Source of the DNA: Lineus longissimus
Lineage: Eukaryota > Nemertea > Pilidiophora > Heteronemertea > Lineidae
Direction of reading: 5' to 3'
NCBI RefSeq assembly: GCF_910592395.1
Contig: NC_088323.1
Span: 8,866,001 to 8,930,000 of the forward strand
DNA length: 64,000 nucleotides
Shown here: positions 1-11,947 of the stretch, piece after piece
Layout of the letters: every line of letters begins with the position of its first letter
Numbering within the stretch: the first letter of the stretch is position 1
Position numbers and translations under genes: made by a program
The notes under the pieces: model-generated
The model's database searches: none
The model's input: only the letters and a program-made list of their open reading frames with translations
Told to the model about the DNA's origin: nothing

Positions 1-60
1 GCGGTGGCGCCCTATAAGTTCAAAATATCGTTTTGATTCACCTTTAACATAACATAACAT
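1..60 (+). repeat. Copy of GGTGGCGCCCTCTA-type short repeat
   Basis: Position 3 begins GGTGGCGCCCTATAAG, followed by AAATATCG and CCTTTAACA. The same order (GGTGGCGCCCTCTA, then an ATCGACAGATTT-like stretch, then CCTTTAACA) recurs near 2252 and 2396, and the leading motif also occurs at 1147. The copy runs straight into the pentamer tail of the neighbouring LINE. Confidence 0.6.
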
Positions 61-82
61 AACATAACATAACATAACATAA
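46..82. repeat. (AACAT)n microsatellite, probable LINE tail
   Basis: About seven copies of AACAT. They stand at the 3' side of the minus-strand LINE fragment that follows, as expected for a non-LTR element ending in a short simple-repeat tail instead of poly(A). Confidence 0.75.
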
Positions 83-1146
83 TTTATTTCTCTCCAAAAA
101 CCCTTTCGGGTATAAGAGGTTACATGATTTAACATTTACATTATGGTGGACCAAGCTGATTAATTCTTTACAAAAACTATGAAAATTGTCTAAGTTTACC
201 CGGGAACATTTAGTCATAATGCGATGGAAAAATTCATGATAAAAAAACCTGAGGTAATTCTTTTAAGTTTGGAAACAACCTTACTCGCATGTGACGAAAA
301 TACGGACACGTAATAAAATAATGAAGTTCGTCTCTTACACAAACCTGGTCACAAAGATCACAAATATTTTCTGCAGTCTCATTTCTATACATTGTGGTTA
401 CTGTTTCTGGGAATTTTATAGATCCAGTACGAAGTTTACAAATACTGACCGTTTGATATAATGGTAATTTTTTAACATAGGGCTCCATATTCAGGTTTTA
501 TTTAAACATTCAATAAATTGTACATCTGAAATCGTTATTTACCTCGTTTCTCCATAGTTGTTCACACTGGTCTCTCATTATCTGTTCAACTACAATTTTC
601 AGTTCTCGTAGGGACAAAACCTCGGGAGTATACCAAATTTGAGTGAGGCCACAGCTGTCTAGAACAGTGTTCACACTTTTACACCAGCCTTGGTTTAAAT
701 AACCCTTGTCTAAATGCTCTGAGTCTGTTCCAAAAAGATAACATTCGCACGGCTATGTGAATCTTCAAAGAGTATCGCCCAAGTTCTCACATTACCATTA
801 CTGTAGGAGTTCTAAACGGTAATCGTAGCAAATATTTGCAAAATTTAACTTGTACACGATCCAGCAACTCGGTGTTTTGGTTACCCCACACCTCACTACC
901 ATATAGCAAAACTGGTGTGACTACTTTGTCAAATATGTCTAGACTCAATTCGACCGTAAGAGAAAGTCTTCTGCACGCTCTCAGTACACCAAACATGGCT
1001 TTCATACCTTTATTATATCTATCTTTTATTGCCCTCGCAAAATTTCCATTATATGAGAATGTTACGCCTAAGTATATGAAATGATCTACCAACTCGACCC
1101 TACCCCCATTATATCTAAATTCCGGTACCTTTAACAGTGACATCCG
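83..1146 (-). mobile_element. LINE fragment: C-terminal end of a non-LTR reverse transcriptase, broken
   Basis: Two minus-strand ORFs give the C-terminal part of a non-LTR reverse transcriptase. The piece at 787-1143 contains FIYLGVTFSYNG and VVTPVLLYGSEVWG, the thumb and post-RT signature of many LINEs. The piece at 234-488 has a zinc-knuckle-like CDLCDQVC...HYFITCPYF pattern. Stops and frameshifts lie between 488 and 787, so no full protein can be made. Endonuclease and catalytic palm are absent, so the copy is 5' truncated. Its 3' end is the AACAT tail on the left and its 5' end abuts a GGTGGCGCCCTCTA motif at 1147. The clade is not resolved by eye. Confidence 0.85.
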
Positions 1147-1333
1147 GTGGCGCCCTCTATGATAATACTAATATATAATAATATTTATTAAATTAGAGTG
1201 CTACAATAACGAATAAAGTCATTTCCTAAGCACTATACAAAATATAATATATAAAGACATAAAATAAGTGCGACAGAAATAAAAAGAGTAGATTTTAATA
1301 CATTATAAAAGACATTTTTGATAAAACAATTGA
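1147..1333. other. AT-rich spacer beginning with a GGTGGCGCCCTCTA motif
   Basis: Starts with GGTGGCGCCCTCTATGA and continues as AT-rich DNA without coding signal. It separates two LINE fragments of different families. Confidence 0.5.
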
Positions 1334-2275
1334 CTAGACATTACTAAAATATTTTATAAGAAGGTTAGTTTTTAGGCGTTTTTTGAATGCATTGGTGTCT
1401 GCAAGCTCGCGAAAAGAGACAGGGAGAGAGTTCCACAGCCTGAGAACCATCACACCAAGACTCCGATCCCCATATGAGCCCTTGGAACGTGGAATGGTAA
1501 GAAGCCATGGATCATCTGAGGACCGAAGCCCACGAGACGGCACACGCAGGCTGAGCAACCCTTACAAGTAGCTGGGACTATCCTCCTGATGCAATTATTT
1601 GTGTGCAATCAGGAGTAGAGCGTAATCTGGTAAAACTTGTATTTCAATTCTAGCTGAAACAGCTGTGAGGACCTTGTACTCAATGCGCGAACTTACGGGC
1701 AACCAATGCAATTCCTTTAAGACGTGTGTAATATGATCCCGCCTCTTGGTCTGGATGAGAAGTCGAGCTGCAGCATTTTGTGCTTTTTGCAGCCGATGTA
1801 ACTCATAATGTGGCAGACCAAGAAGCAGGCCGTTCTGAAAATCGAGACGGGACGTAACCAAGGCATTTATTACACGGGCACATGAGGACCTGTCTAGATA
1901 ACGCCGTATCTTGGAGATTCGACTAATCTGACAGTACACTCCCTGAACACATCTTGACACCTGCATGGACATACACATTTTTTTGTCGAAATGGGCACCA
2001 TAGTTTTTGGCATGAGATGATGCTGAGACAGAGTTTGACACAATCTGGATATTTGGCAAAGGTACCAATTTGGCAAGCTGGCGATTTGGCGCGATAATCA
2101 TGAACTCCGTTTTATCGTCATTACCCTTGAGCTGGTTAGGCTTCAGCCATCTCCTTATATCCCGTACACATGCTTCAGCCTTTGTGATCACTTCTCCTAA
2201 ACCTTCCGAAGATTGAAATATCGACAGATCTCCCTTTAACACTAGAAAGTGACGGTGGCGCCCTCTAGGAATCAA
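1334..2275 (-). mobile_element. LINE fragment, L2/CR1-like reverse transcriptase C-terminus, frameshifted
   Basis: The minus-strand ORF at 1595-2275 contains LVTSRLDFQNGLLLGLP, LQKAQNAAARLLI and DHITHVLKELHWLPV. These form the conserved C-terminal stretch of L2/CR1-type LINE reverse transcriptases. A second ORF at 1334-1558 continues it with GDRSLGVMVLRLWNSLPVS and FKKRLKTNLL, the usual end of these proteins. A frameshift or stop lies between 1558 and 1595. The catalytic FADD region and endonuclease are missing, so this is a 5'-truncated dead copy. Its right edge runs into another GGTGGCGCCCTCTA copy. Confidence 0.9.
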
Positions 2276-2450
2276 ATATCACCATATCCCCCTTTATATC
2301 GACAGATATTCCCATTTGGCAGAGTACCACATCCGGTGGAAATATCGACAAATTTCCGTTTAACAACATACTTTCCCTTTAACATAAGCTACTGGCGGTG
2401 GCGCCCTCTAAGCTCGAAAATCGACAGATTTTCCTTTAACAATAGTTGTG
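2200..2450 (+). repeat. Cluster of short GGTGGCGCCCTCTA / ATCGACAGATTTCC / CCTTTAACA repeats
   Basis: GGTGGCGCCCTCTA occurs at about 2252 and 2396. Variants of ATATCGACAGATTTCC(C)TTTAACA occur near 2218, 2295, 2340 and 2417. The motif order is constant, so these are degenerate copies of a unit of roughly 45-75 bp. GGCGCC at the core is palindromic. Confidence 0.7.
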
Positions 2451-4560
2451 AAGAAAAACTTCAACCGTCATTGGATTGCCCCACCTGGAAAAAATTGGCA
2501 TATGGGAATGTGGGTATGTGGTATGTGGTATGTGGTTTTAGATACAGCCCTTTTTTGTGCATGTGTCTGATTTGTTTACTTCTTATAGCCAAAGCTCTTA
2601 CATAACATGTTGCATTATCCAATTGTATTTATGTTGTGATACTCTAGATTCACCTCTTTAATATCCATGCTTGGGTTGGCTGAATAATTCCATGGTTACC
2701 GGAATATGAATCAAAAACCCTGCCAGGGGTTACAATTACACCGGGGCTACAAATATCCCATACCTTACAAATTCTCCCCTGCTTAAACATGGAGTGGCCC
2801 AATCATGCAAAGGGTCCAAAGGGGAGGAAGCCATTAGTATTCATACCTAGGGTCACTCTGGGTGTTTGCATCACACCTCATTAACCCCATTTAACAATGG
2901 CCTTTGATCTTTAATGGCCTACTTTGGGAAGACCTGTTTTTTTCACAGGTTTTCTAAAAATCCGACCTTTTGGGCAAAGTCGGGGAAAAGTCGGACAATG
3001 TCGTAGAAATGTCGGAAACATCAGGAAAATGTTAGAGAAACCGTTGATAAGTCGGGAAAAGCCTCCCACTGGGGATGTTGGGACCATTTCTTGGGAGAGT
3101 TCCGTCGATTACGGACGAAACACGAACGGGAACTCCGACTCGATTACAAGATCCTCGACCAGAAATCGTTTAAACTTGGATGTTAACTCCAATTTGGAGA
3201 CGATGATCGACTAGGGATCGTTGAAACATGGACGTGTTCTTCTAGTACAACTACAATATTCGAAGTAACTTATATATTGGAGAAGTAATAATCCATACAA
3301 GAAGATTGAATGAATGAATGAGTTGAATAGAATCGAATCGAATTGAATGCCTTTCCCAGGCTTGCCCTGGGTTTATATACTCGCCAGCAGCTCGGAATGA
3401 CTTGGTTATCAAGTAAGGTTTCCTTAATGATCTCCTGCTCACAGGTGGTTGGAATACGCTCCAGAGCTGTCTTACAACCAAATGAGGTAGAGTCAGCGGC
3501 CTATGTACTAATTGAGGAGAGCCTAAAAATATATTTTCTCACGAATTCCGGACCTTTTGAGGTGTTGACGCATCTTTCGAGGTGCTGACGCATCCACAAG
3601 AATCAACAAGTTTTATGTTTAACATTCCAAGATAAGAGATAAATAACATGTACCTTTGAGTTAATAGTTAATAACAAATACATGTACATACCTTTGAGTT
3701 TACAATTAAGCTTCTGTGACAGCCAAGATTATACATCAAAATAACTCTTGTCTGTACTCCACTGTTACAGACGTAATCTCCGACTCGATGGCGATAATCG
3801 ACTAGAGATTTTTGAAACACGGAGATGAACTCCGTGGCTCAATGACGAAAATAAACTGGGTAACACAATCTGGTGTAGAGGTTGATAATGTCACCCAGGA
3901 AAAGGTCTCCAGCTACATTGTATTCTGATGGATTATATCATAATGCAGGCCATGTTAAAGCGCACAAAAGGATCCTTTACCTGGACATTCTAGATCTATC
4001 CGTCGACATTTCACGCTTCTCCATCCACTAAAATTCCGTTTGGAAATACAATTTAATGTCCCAATGTCGCTTGAAGGTTATTGCACTGGGAAAAAGAAAG
4101 AGTGATAGCCTGTTATGCAATCACCCGTTACCCCTTCCGTTGACTTAATCAACTGCCAGTGCGACCAGTACGATTATTTATGCTTGAACGATATTACGTG
4201 CGAATAACATAATTTTGTGTTTGAATGACCAGCGTGACAATGGTTGCTGAGCAGCAGCCTGCAAAAGCTGGACACTACAGTCATAAATTCACTCAGACTA
4301 TGACTACAAAAAACACACAGTGCGCCCCCTCTTGCATTTCTTAGATTTGCAATAATATTAATCAAAGCGAACATTTTGACAAGGAAGACGATGCAAGCTG
4401 AAACCTCCGAATAACGCTTTCTTTCAATTTCAAAATCCAACTACATGTACTTCTGTTCAATGGCAAACAAAGTTTTGTGCTCCTGTTTCTTTCCATCAAT
4501 CCTCTTTCATTTTATGTCATAAATATCAGGCAGTGTGTTGCACCAGAAAGGTTAATCTCC
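2451..4560. other. Non-coding stretch with short dispersed repeats
   Basis: No convincing coding region. GTCGG(G/A)AA-type words recur at 2975-3060. A roughly 30-bp phrase around CGATGATCGACTAGGGAT-TGAAACA at 3200-3230 recurs diverged at 3788-3818. A GAAT/GAATC-rich run at 3307-3348 looks like the simple-repeat tail of a minus-strand retroelement. Confidence 0.5.
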
Positions 4561-5624
4561 GTGTTTACTATTACAACATCGATGGTAAAGTTTTCGCAAA
4601 GGTGACCAGGTCTTGGACCTTGGTGTTGTAGTGATAAGCGACCTGACTTTCTCTTCTCACATCAGTGCTATTGTTAAGAAAGCCAATCAGACATGGGCTA
4701 CGGTGCGGCGGGTCTTCGATAAGAGAAAACATCCTAGGTTGATGCGTCCTCTTTTCGAATCTTTGGTCAGGTCTAAACTTGAATATATAAAATACTGCGT
4801 CATTGGATCCCTTCACAAGAGACAACTTGATCAAAACCGAGCGTGTTCAACGCCAGGTAACCAGGCACATGCTTGGTGACCAACAGGATTACAAGGAGGC
4901 TTTTAGCCATGGCGCCACTTTACCACAGGCGGCAAATGTCCGGCTTGTCGTTTTTGTTCGAATGTTTTACCGGTATGGTTGATTTAGACACAACGAATTA
5001 TTTATTTCTTTGAGAAAGGAGAGGTGGGCCTCTTTTTATCCGCTGCCGAAGTTCTTTTAGGACAGAAACTTTTTGCCGGTCTTTTTTAATCGTGCAACTT
5101 ACCGTGCGCGCGCACTGTGCGGCGAGTCTTACCGTGTTTAGGCGATCCGTCCGTGCTTCCTACAATGAGCTATTGACGGGGCGCTTTGAACCGGACAATG
5201 CGTGCACGTGGGTTGGGCGTTGCAGATGTGCTTACTGTCGCTTTTAATTCTAAATGTGTCTGTTCGTGTTATGTTTTATAAGTCCAATATGAGGTTAATC
5301 ACGTTGAAAGGGTTCGAAGGAGCAATTCTAGTGACGGTACTGTATGTTTGTCAGGGGCAGTGACAGTGTTGTAAACTCATTTTCTTCTTCACTTTCTTTC
5401 CTATCCTCTAGGGTTTCATTGGTTGATTATTTCATTTTATATAATAGTTTTAAGAGGCTCCTGTTATGGGTCTATGACCCCTCTGGGCGACTCATGAGTG
5501 CCATCATTGTGTTCCCTCGTCTGTTGTTATTTTTATGGTCATTATTTGGTTGGTTATCTTTTGTCGCTTGTAATATGGTGTTCAATGAATCTTAAAAAAT
5601 GAAATTGAATTCAATTAAATTAAC
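4560..5624 (+). mobile_element. LINE fragment, reverse transcriptase C-terminus and 3' UTR
   Basis: The ORF at 4613-4879 reads DLGVVVISDLTFSSHISAIV and LVRSKLEY, the conserved post-palm segment of LINE reverse transcriptases. After a frameshift near 4800 the homology continues in another frame (FTRDNLIKTERVQRQVTRHM). Downstream sequence to about 5600 reads like a decayed C-terminus plus 3' UTR and ends in AAAATGAAATTGAATTCAATTAAATTAA, a probable tail. The 5' part including the catalytic site is missing. Family is unresolved; it differs from the two minus-strand LINE fragments. Confidence 0.8.
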
Positions 5625-6267
5625 CATGTCGAGGACAGACTCTCATTTCAAAGATGATCCCTCAAATACGACGACCGTCTTTCAAATAAGTGTCTGTTCT
5701 CGAATTGCTCATAGTGTTTTTCATATCGTTCTGGTCAAGGGCCCTTTGTTGAACTCAGGAATATGACCACATCGCATTTACCAAAATATATTGGAGTTGC
5801 ACAACACTGGATTAATTATCCTTGGGATTAGTCTAACGAATCCTCTTTTATAGTGTAACGAAAAAGTCCGTCAACTATGACACCGCCTGCCACATTACCA
5901 TTAATATTTGTGATCACACTATTACAGTTTTAGTAACAACTCGTCAGCCACGTACTTTATATCTGCCAAAATATCAATGCTTTTCTTAATGCTACGCAGT
6001 CATGCATTACGGTGGCTATTAGAATGCTACGATGACTATTTCGATCTGGCTTAAATATAAAGATTTAGACAAAGATTCTGCTGTGCAAGTTCACAAAAAT
6101 GAACATTAGTAATGAATTATAACACCCAATAACAGGCTGAAGTATAGCATCCAGAGCTGTGCCGTGCCGTATCCGCCTCACCATAGCTTTTTAATCAGCT
6201 AGTTTTTCTCCTGCTTTTCAGCTGTAAAACAAAATAAGCCCGGCCACCCGGGTGCGTTTTTGCTTTT
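5625..6267. other. Intergenic, nothing recognised
   Basis: AT-rich DNA with no coding signature, repeat family or RNA gene that I can support. It forms the 3' flank of the minus-strand ORF that follows. Confidence 0.5.
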
Positions 6268-7365
6268 TTACTGAGTAAATACCTTTGCGGTCATTGGCTT
6301 ACCAGTACCAAATTTGGGCCAGGCAAATAACATTTCATTCGCACCAACAATTAACCAATAATTTGTCACAAAAGGGTCACGTAAGGTTATTAATAGCGTA
6401 TTTCTAGCTTCCACCTCTGTTTCATCGAGGCATGGTCCCAAATCTAGCCTAAACAGAAATAGCGCATGATTCTTATAATTCAACGTGTAGCCCATTTTAG
6501 GAGCCGGTAATGTATTTACGGTGCCAAACTTCGACCGATGAACTTCGATAGCGACGTTATAAGATCCGAGCAAAGACACAATTGCGGATTTTCCAACTTT
6601 TCTGAACAAATAACCACTAAAGTTAATCGAAGTGGATGCATTATACTCGTACGGTTTTTCTAAGATGGTGATGGAATGTGTTCTGGCCGATGATATATAG
6701 AGATAGCAGTTTAAATCACATTGGATATCCTCCAAAATGATGTTATCCATATTATATGAATTAAGTCTGTCAACTTCAGACATAAGAGAGTAGCGCACCC
6801 CTTCTAGGCTTTTAACATACTGAAGTTTAAGAACGAACCCTACATTTACTATATTATACCAATCTAACCAAGATATAGATAGGGTTTTTTCTCTATTCTT
6901 GTGCTTCCGAAATTTGCGAAAGGTCATCTCCAAGAAAACATTCTCACCGCATGAAACCATTTTGAAATATTCGAACGTTGAATTTCTTGGACCGAGACTT
7001 TTCTTCAGTTCATCATACGGTAGAATCAACTCTCGACAATTGCCATTTCCATTCAAATCGAATCGAAATGCTCGAAATTTTTTATAGGCAGATTTCCTTC
7101 CACGACGAGTGGTTACACCTATAACATCATCGCCATATTCGCCAGCAATGTATGTGAGTTCTTTAAAATGAAAATGAGATTTCATTTTAAAATCTCCACT
7201 ATCATCATGGCTAAAGACGTAGACATTACGGTGAGGACTCAAGGAGTAATGAAAAAGAGCCACTGTGACCATGACATTTTTCCCTGTGTGGTAAAAGACC
7301 GATGCCACCCACGGTGGGAACTGGCCATATATCCTTACATCACGGTACGAACGATAGTTGCCCCT
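6268..7365 (-). CDS. Hypothetical protein or terminal exon, family not recognised
   Basis: An uninterrupted minus-strand frame of about 366 codons ends in TAA at 6268-6270. The first 346-codon start would be GTG at 7308, unlikely in an animal. The frame stays open to 7365, where CTAGCAG precedes AGGGGC, a plausible splice acceptor, so this may be the last exon of a larger gene; an internal ATG start at residue 13 of the shorter form is the alternative. The protein is rich in aromatic and beta-prone segments (e.g. FRAFRFDLNGNGN, NYWLIVGANEMLFAWPKFG), has no obvious signal peptide, membrane span or repeat, and matches no family I can name. Length without stops argues for coding function or a recently dead gene. 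Confidence 0.5.
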   Translation of the reverse strand, partial: RGNYRSYRDVRIYGQFPPWVASVFYHTGKNVMVTVALFHYSLSPHRNVYVFSHDDSGDFKMKSHFHFKELTYIAGEYGDDVIGVTTRRGRKSAYKKFRAFRFDLNGNGNCRELILPYDELKKSLGPRNSTFEYFKMVSCGENVFLEMTFRKFRKHKNREKTLSISWLDWYNIVNVGFVLKLQYVKSLEGVRYSLMSEVDRLNSYNMDNIILEDIQCDLNCYLYISSARTHSITILEKPYEYNASTSINFSGYLFRKVGKSAIVSLLGSYNVAIEVHRSKFGTVNTLPAPKMGYTLNYKNHALFLFRLDLGPCLDETEVEARNTLLITLRDPFVTNYWLIVGANEMLFAWPKFGTGKPMTAKVFTQ

Positions 7366-7409
7366 CTGCTAGTTCGGCGTTTTAGTTGAAAGTTAAGATA
7401 TAACATCTT

Positions 7410-10390
7410 CGGGTAATAAATGATAAATAATCTCGATTCATATTACATCTGAGAGATGGCAGACTGTTGCTCTCTAGCTCTTCATTAGATAATCTTCATA
7501 AATAATAATGATGATAATAATTGATTATGTCAATCCATTATTAACGTATAATACCACTTTGGGATTCCCTGAATATAAGAGAGGTTGCGCTCCATTCTGA
7601 TTCCCTTCCCAACCGCCATGGCAATTCGGCGGAATGAATGAAAACTCCGGAATCTGGGGAGACCTAACGGAAACAATATTCAAAGCCAGCCTGGTAAAAC
7701 AACGCGCCTCCCTGTGAGATCTCGTGATATTTAGGTGGTCGATCGCACCGGATCTCGAGCCTTGAAGTGCATTCTTAGTAGTGTTGTCCTATGAAGAAAA
7801 CAGTCCTAACATTCTGAAAGTACCGGGCAGGTTGCATAATTGAAATTGGCAGGTGAGGTAATCAGTGAAATGGGCGCGATTTCATTTTGTATTCGGTGGA
7901 TAAACCCCCATTGATAAAGGTGTGTCAGCCTAATAATTGATCTTGACAGTGATCTATCTCATGTATAGGCTAGGTAACCATTGAAATGTGATGTTGGTTG
8001 GAACAGTGACAGAATATCCCCTTCTATTGTATTGTTGGAACTGTTCAGATCTATCGGTACAGTTGAACAGTTCTAGGCCTGAACAGTTCTGGAACAATTC
8101 CAGTCCACAACCAACCCAATAGCTAGGAGGAATGGTCAAATGACGTTCGAAGTGATTATGAAGCAGCCTTTGTCGACTTCGGCACTGTCACACGAGGATT
8201 GGAGTCCTTCTTAGAGGGATTGCTACACTCACCCCGCACGCAAACAGCTGAAACATGCCCGACGCCATATATTGCCCGCCGAGATATGACACCATATCGC
8301 CCTGGTCGGGATATGGTTGATGGGCATCTGATTATTCCACTCTAAATACCCAAAACTGAATAATCCCCAACAACTAGAGAAGCAATTAAAATTGTCACGT
8401 GGGATGACTGAACAGCCCATGGCCAACGCAGCTGGGATATTCATGTTGCCATACCGCAGACAGACTCAACCAAAAAAAAATATTTTCCTGCATTGATTGT
8501 TTTTCTCTGAATTTCGGATTTTACTTAGAGTTTGTAGGCATAATCTCTGATAAAATCTTAAACAGCAGTGTATATGACATCACCTATAACTTCAGACAAA
8601 TGCTTATTTCATGTTGAAAAGACCTAGTACAATCATGACTTACTTTATGACTATGTCATACCCTGACCTTGGATTTTGGAATTTTAGAACTGTTCTTTTC
8701 AGAGGACAACTCTCGCAGGAATTGAGCCCGAGTGCTCTCGCGTCAGGCCCGAGTAATAGTAAAATAGCGTAAAAGAGAATGACACCAGTCTGGGTGTACG
8801 TACCTAAACTGCAAAAACTACTCTCTAACTCTATTGGCAAAGTTTTCGCATCCTTATATCAATAATTCTTTCATTACTATTCTATTTTTGGAAAAAAATG
8901 CAGTCTGAAGTAATAGAACAAATGTGTATACATCTCAAAGCCTGCATTTGTGGGACAGTCTGCCATCTTTTCTCAAAAATCTTATTCGGCGGCAATTTCA
9001 AGCAGTAGTAACCCAATCTGAGGGTCACCAGATGAGGCCGAGCGCGAGATGAGGCCCCAGTACCAAAAAAGAACGCTGTGATGCTTATCACTCTCGATTA
9101 GTAATCGAACACGCTATTAAACAGTGAATATGAGAATATCGATATTCGATAATTAGTTGTAAATTTGCCACGTTTTGTCTTCTCCCCAACAGAGCCGACG
9201 TGGAAATGGTCCGTCAACAAATATTGCAGGTCATTTTTTCATGCATATTGTTTTTTTCCTGAATGCTTGGTATTCAGTGTGGCTTAAACAATTTGATACC
9301 TGTGAAATAAATATTTATATTATTCTATGTATCAAAATGTTGATATGAAAACATCGATATTCTTAAACTGTTTTTGTAGGCTGTTTCCGCTAAATAGGCG
9401 CCATGGCCCGTTTCGTATTACGAATTTCGAATTTCAAGTGCGCTTTCTGGGTTTTTGACGTTCCACCTCTCACTCCGACTTTATCTCCGCGGTTGAATTA
9501 CATTTAAAGTTATCTAGTAATATATTCAGTGAATCGACGAACGTTTTCATAGTCATTCCATCTGCAGCAGTGTTTTTGAAATTCCCAAATTGGATCGGTG
9601 GAAAAAATTGATACAACGAAGTGGTTTCCAAGTTGCAGTCAATAACTTGGAATACGACTTTATTATATACACTTGAGGCAAATTTCTGGAATTCAGAAGT
9701 AATTTGTGCAGGTATACGTAATTTATCACTGTGGCAAGTTTACCAGTTCAGTTGAGTCGAAGTAATCACCAGACGACTGTAATTCACCCACAATGTTGAA
9801 GTGAAGGTGTAAAATTTTAATCCTCATTCGAACGAGAATTGGGTTTCTTTTTCAACAGCGACATTGGTACTAAAGTTCAAATTCGATTTCATTGAATCGT
9901 CCGAGTTTCATATTTAGTGTACACGATCCATCGCCTTAGTCGAGCATATTCCTCGCTTTTGCGTATACGTGTATTTCATAGGCATCGCATCGGCCAATCG
10001 TACGAGTCATAGGTATCACGACTGTTGAAGAAAATTCTAACAATGATGGGCGCGATGCCGGCGTGGAGGATGGATATCGTTGCATTGAACGAGTCATTCA
10101 AACTACCTGTAGTTATTCCTCACATACTTGATATACTTAATATGCTATGTGAGGGAGACTGGCTTCATTTGCCCTTGAAGGCAAACAGTCCAGGACTAAC
10201 ATAATTCTTATATCAAACCGTGCAGTACACGGGATCGTCAGTCAGGCAAAAGCACAGATAAGGACACAAAACCTGACCAACAACGGATCGCGAGCACCGC
10301 CGTACCGGCGTTTAACTTGTTGTACACGTAACAACAGCAAATAATGTCTTTATTGCAAAATTGGTTGCGAATATGAAAAACTGAAATAAT
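7410..10390. other. Non-coding stretch, about 3 kb
   Basis: No coding region supported. Around 8040-8110 the word GAACAGTTCT/GAACTGTTC recurs four times within 70 bp. The rest is AT-rich DNA with only short ORFs lacking family resemblance. Confidence 0.5.
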
Positions 10391-10479
10391 GGGTGATATG
10401 AATAAAGACTACATTTACGCTTGGCCTTTCTGTACAAAATTGAAGTAAAAGCATTTTCTAGCCTTTATTCATATCACCC
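10391..10479. repeat. Perfect 17-bp inverted repeat, 55-nt loop
   Basis: GGGTGATATGAATAAAG at 10391-10407 is the exact reverse complement of 10463-10479. The right arm contains the stop codon (TGA, minus strand, 10474-10476) of the PAN-like exon, so the hairpin would sit at the end of that coding region and in its 3' UTR. No flanking duplication is evident. Confidence 0.85.
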
Positions 10480-10790
10480 TTTGGTTACCTGCTTTTTCCA
10501 AAGCTGATGTCCTGATTTCCGGTCACGGCAATTCCAGCCCTTGGTAGCAGCTTCCTTGCGAAGATGACAGGTTCCCGCTTGATCATGGCCATCATGGTCG
10601 TTCAGATAGGTGGTCGAAAATGCAACACACCTCTGAATATTCGAGCACGCTACGCCACATCGAAGAATTGACTGAATTCGTAAGATTGCATGAGTTAAAT
10701 TATTACCGGTTCCACTAATGTGCATTGTCATGAAATGGAATGAGGAAAACACTAAACTTGCTGAAGCTCTGTCCATGTTAGTCAACACGT
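10474..10790 (-). CDS. PAN/apple-like domain, probable 3' terminal exon
   Basis: The minus-strand frame ends in TGA at 10474-10476 and is open up to 11046. Its last 80 or so residues contain SILRCGVACSNIQRCVAFS and TCHLRKEA. The C-x3-C-x5-C-AFS...TCHL pattern is that of PAN/apple domains, extracellular disulphide-bonded modules that bind proteins or carbohydrates. Upstream residues (before about 10790) are low-complexity and probably intronic, so I treat the 3' part as an exon; its exact acceptor is not certain. No other exon of the gene is recognised in the window. Confidence 0.5.
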
Positions 10791-11947
10791 GGAATAGTCC
10801 CCATCTAGTCATGGATTGCATAAAATCTGTCTGCGAACTCTTGATTGGACGACCTGCTTTCTCAAGATAGTGATGGTGCCATGGCAAATTCCACAGACAA
10901 AACTTTCCATACCAAAGCTTTAAAGAAAATGGCATCAATGTTATATAGAATCTAAATGTGTATAGAATATGTAAATAGGTTTTGTGAATGACACCCTTAC
11001 TATATGAACGAGTTAGATATATATTTTTAGTGGATTTGATATACATAAAGATTCTATATAACTTAAACTTAACTTTTTAAATCCTACATGAAAAACCTAT
11101 ATAACACCTATTATATCATCATATAATTCCGGATCAATTTAGAATTTATGAAGTTCTATGACGATTTTGTATTTACTATAATTGTTTTCCTGGGAAAAAG
11201 TAACGCGTTTCTCTATTGATTTTTCTTTCGAGAAATATTTAGCCTGTGACTTTTTCTTAACATTCACAAATACACTATATGGCTAAAAGGAATTTACTAG
11301 TGTCATCTACATCTACTTGTACATGTTGTAGTTGTCTAACCTTCAAAACATTTCAGTCGAGCTAATAATACAGTTAATGTCCTAGGATAGAGTCACCCGT
11401 TTTTATGCACTTACAATCATGGATGTATTTAACGTCATTGGTCTTACAGAACCATGACCTATATCGTCATGATAACAAGATTAGATCGAGTAGGACACTT
11501 TTTTTGGTGTGTCTGTGTGCGGAGGGGGTCATTTAAGACTGCTAACACCAGTATGTCAACATATGTCCTCGTCCACAGACCAAAAGGAGCTTAATTTGGC
11601 AATGACTCCTCAATAGCGAACAACAAAGAAAATAATACATGTATGTCTGAAATACCACACCGACAAATGATTGACAGATAGCATCTCAGCACGCATCCAT
11701 TCAACAAACGTTTTGCTGGTACCATCCAATTAATCCGATTAAGGTACCGAACGTCCGTTATGTTGACGTGCTTGATTTATGCTCACGCGTTTTCAACTTG
11801 AAATGGAGACCCTTGATGTCTGTGTCACAGGTCCATCTCATTACATGCTTTGGAATAGCCTTAACAGTCACATTTGAAACATCACGTATACATTCAGTAG
11901 ACGGATAAAAACAGAACTTTACAGAAAGTACATCGGGCACAGATGTA

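Noticed and set aside
2249-2605. 118-codon plus-strand ORF
   Set aside because: Runs through short repeats; no protein family and low-complexity C-terminus.
10790-11046. N-terminal half of the 190-codon PAN-like ORF as coding
   Set aside because: Low-complexity, overlaps the outer edge of the inverted-repeat arm, and precedes the recognisable domain; more likely intron.
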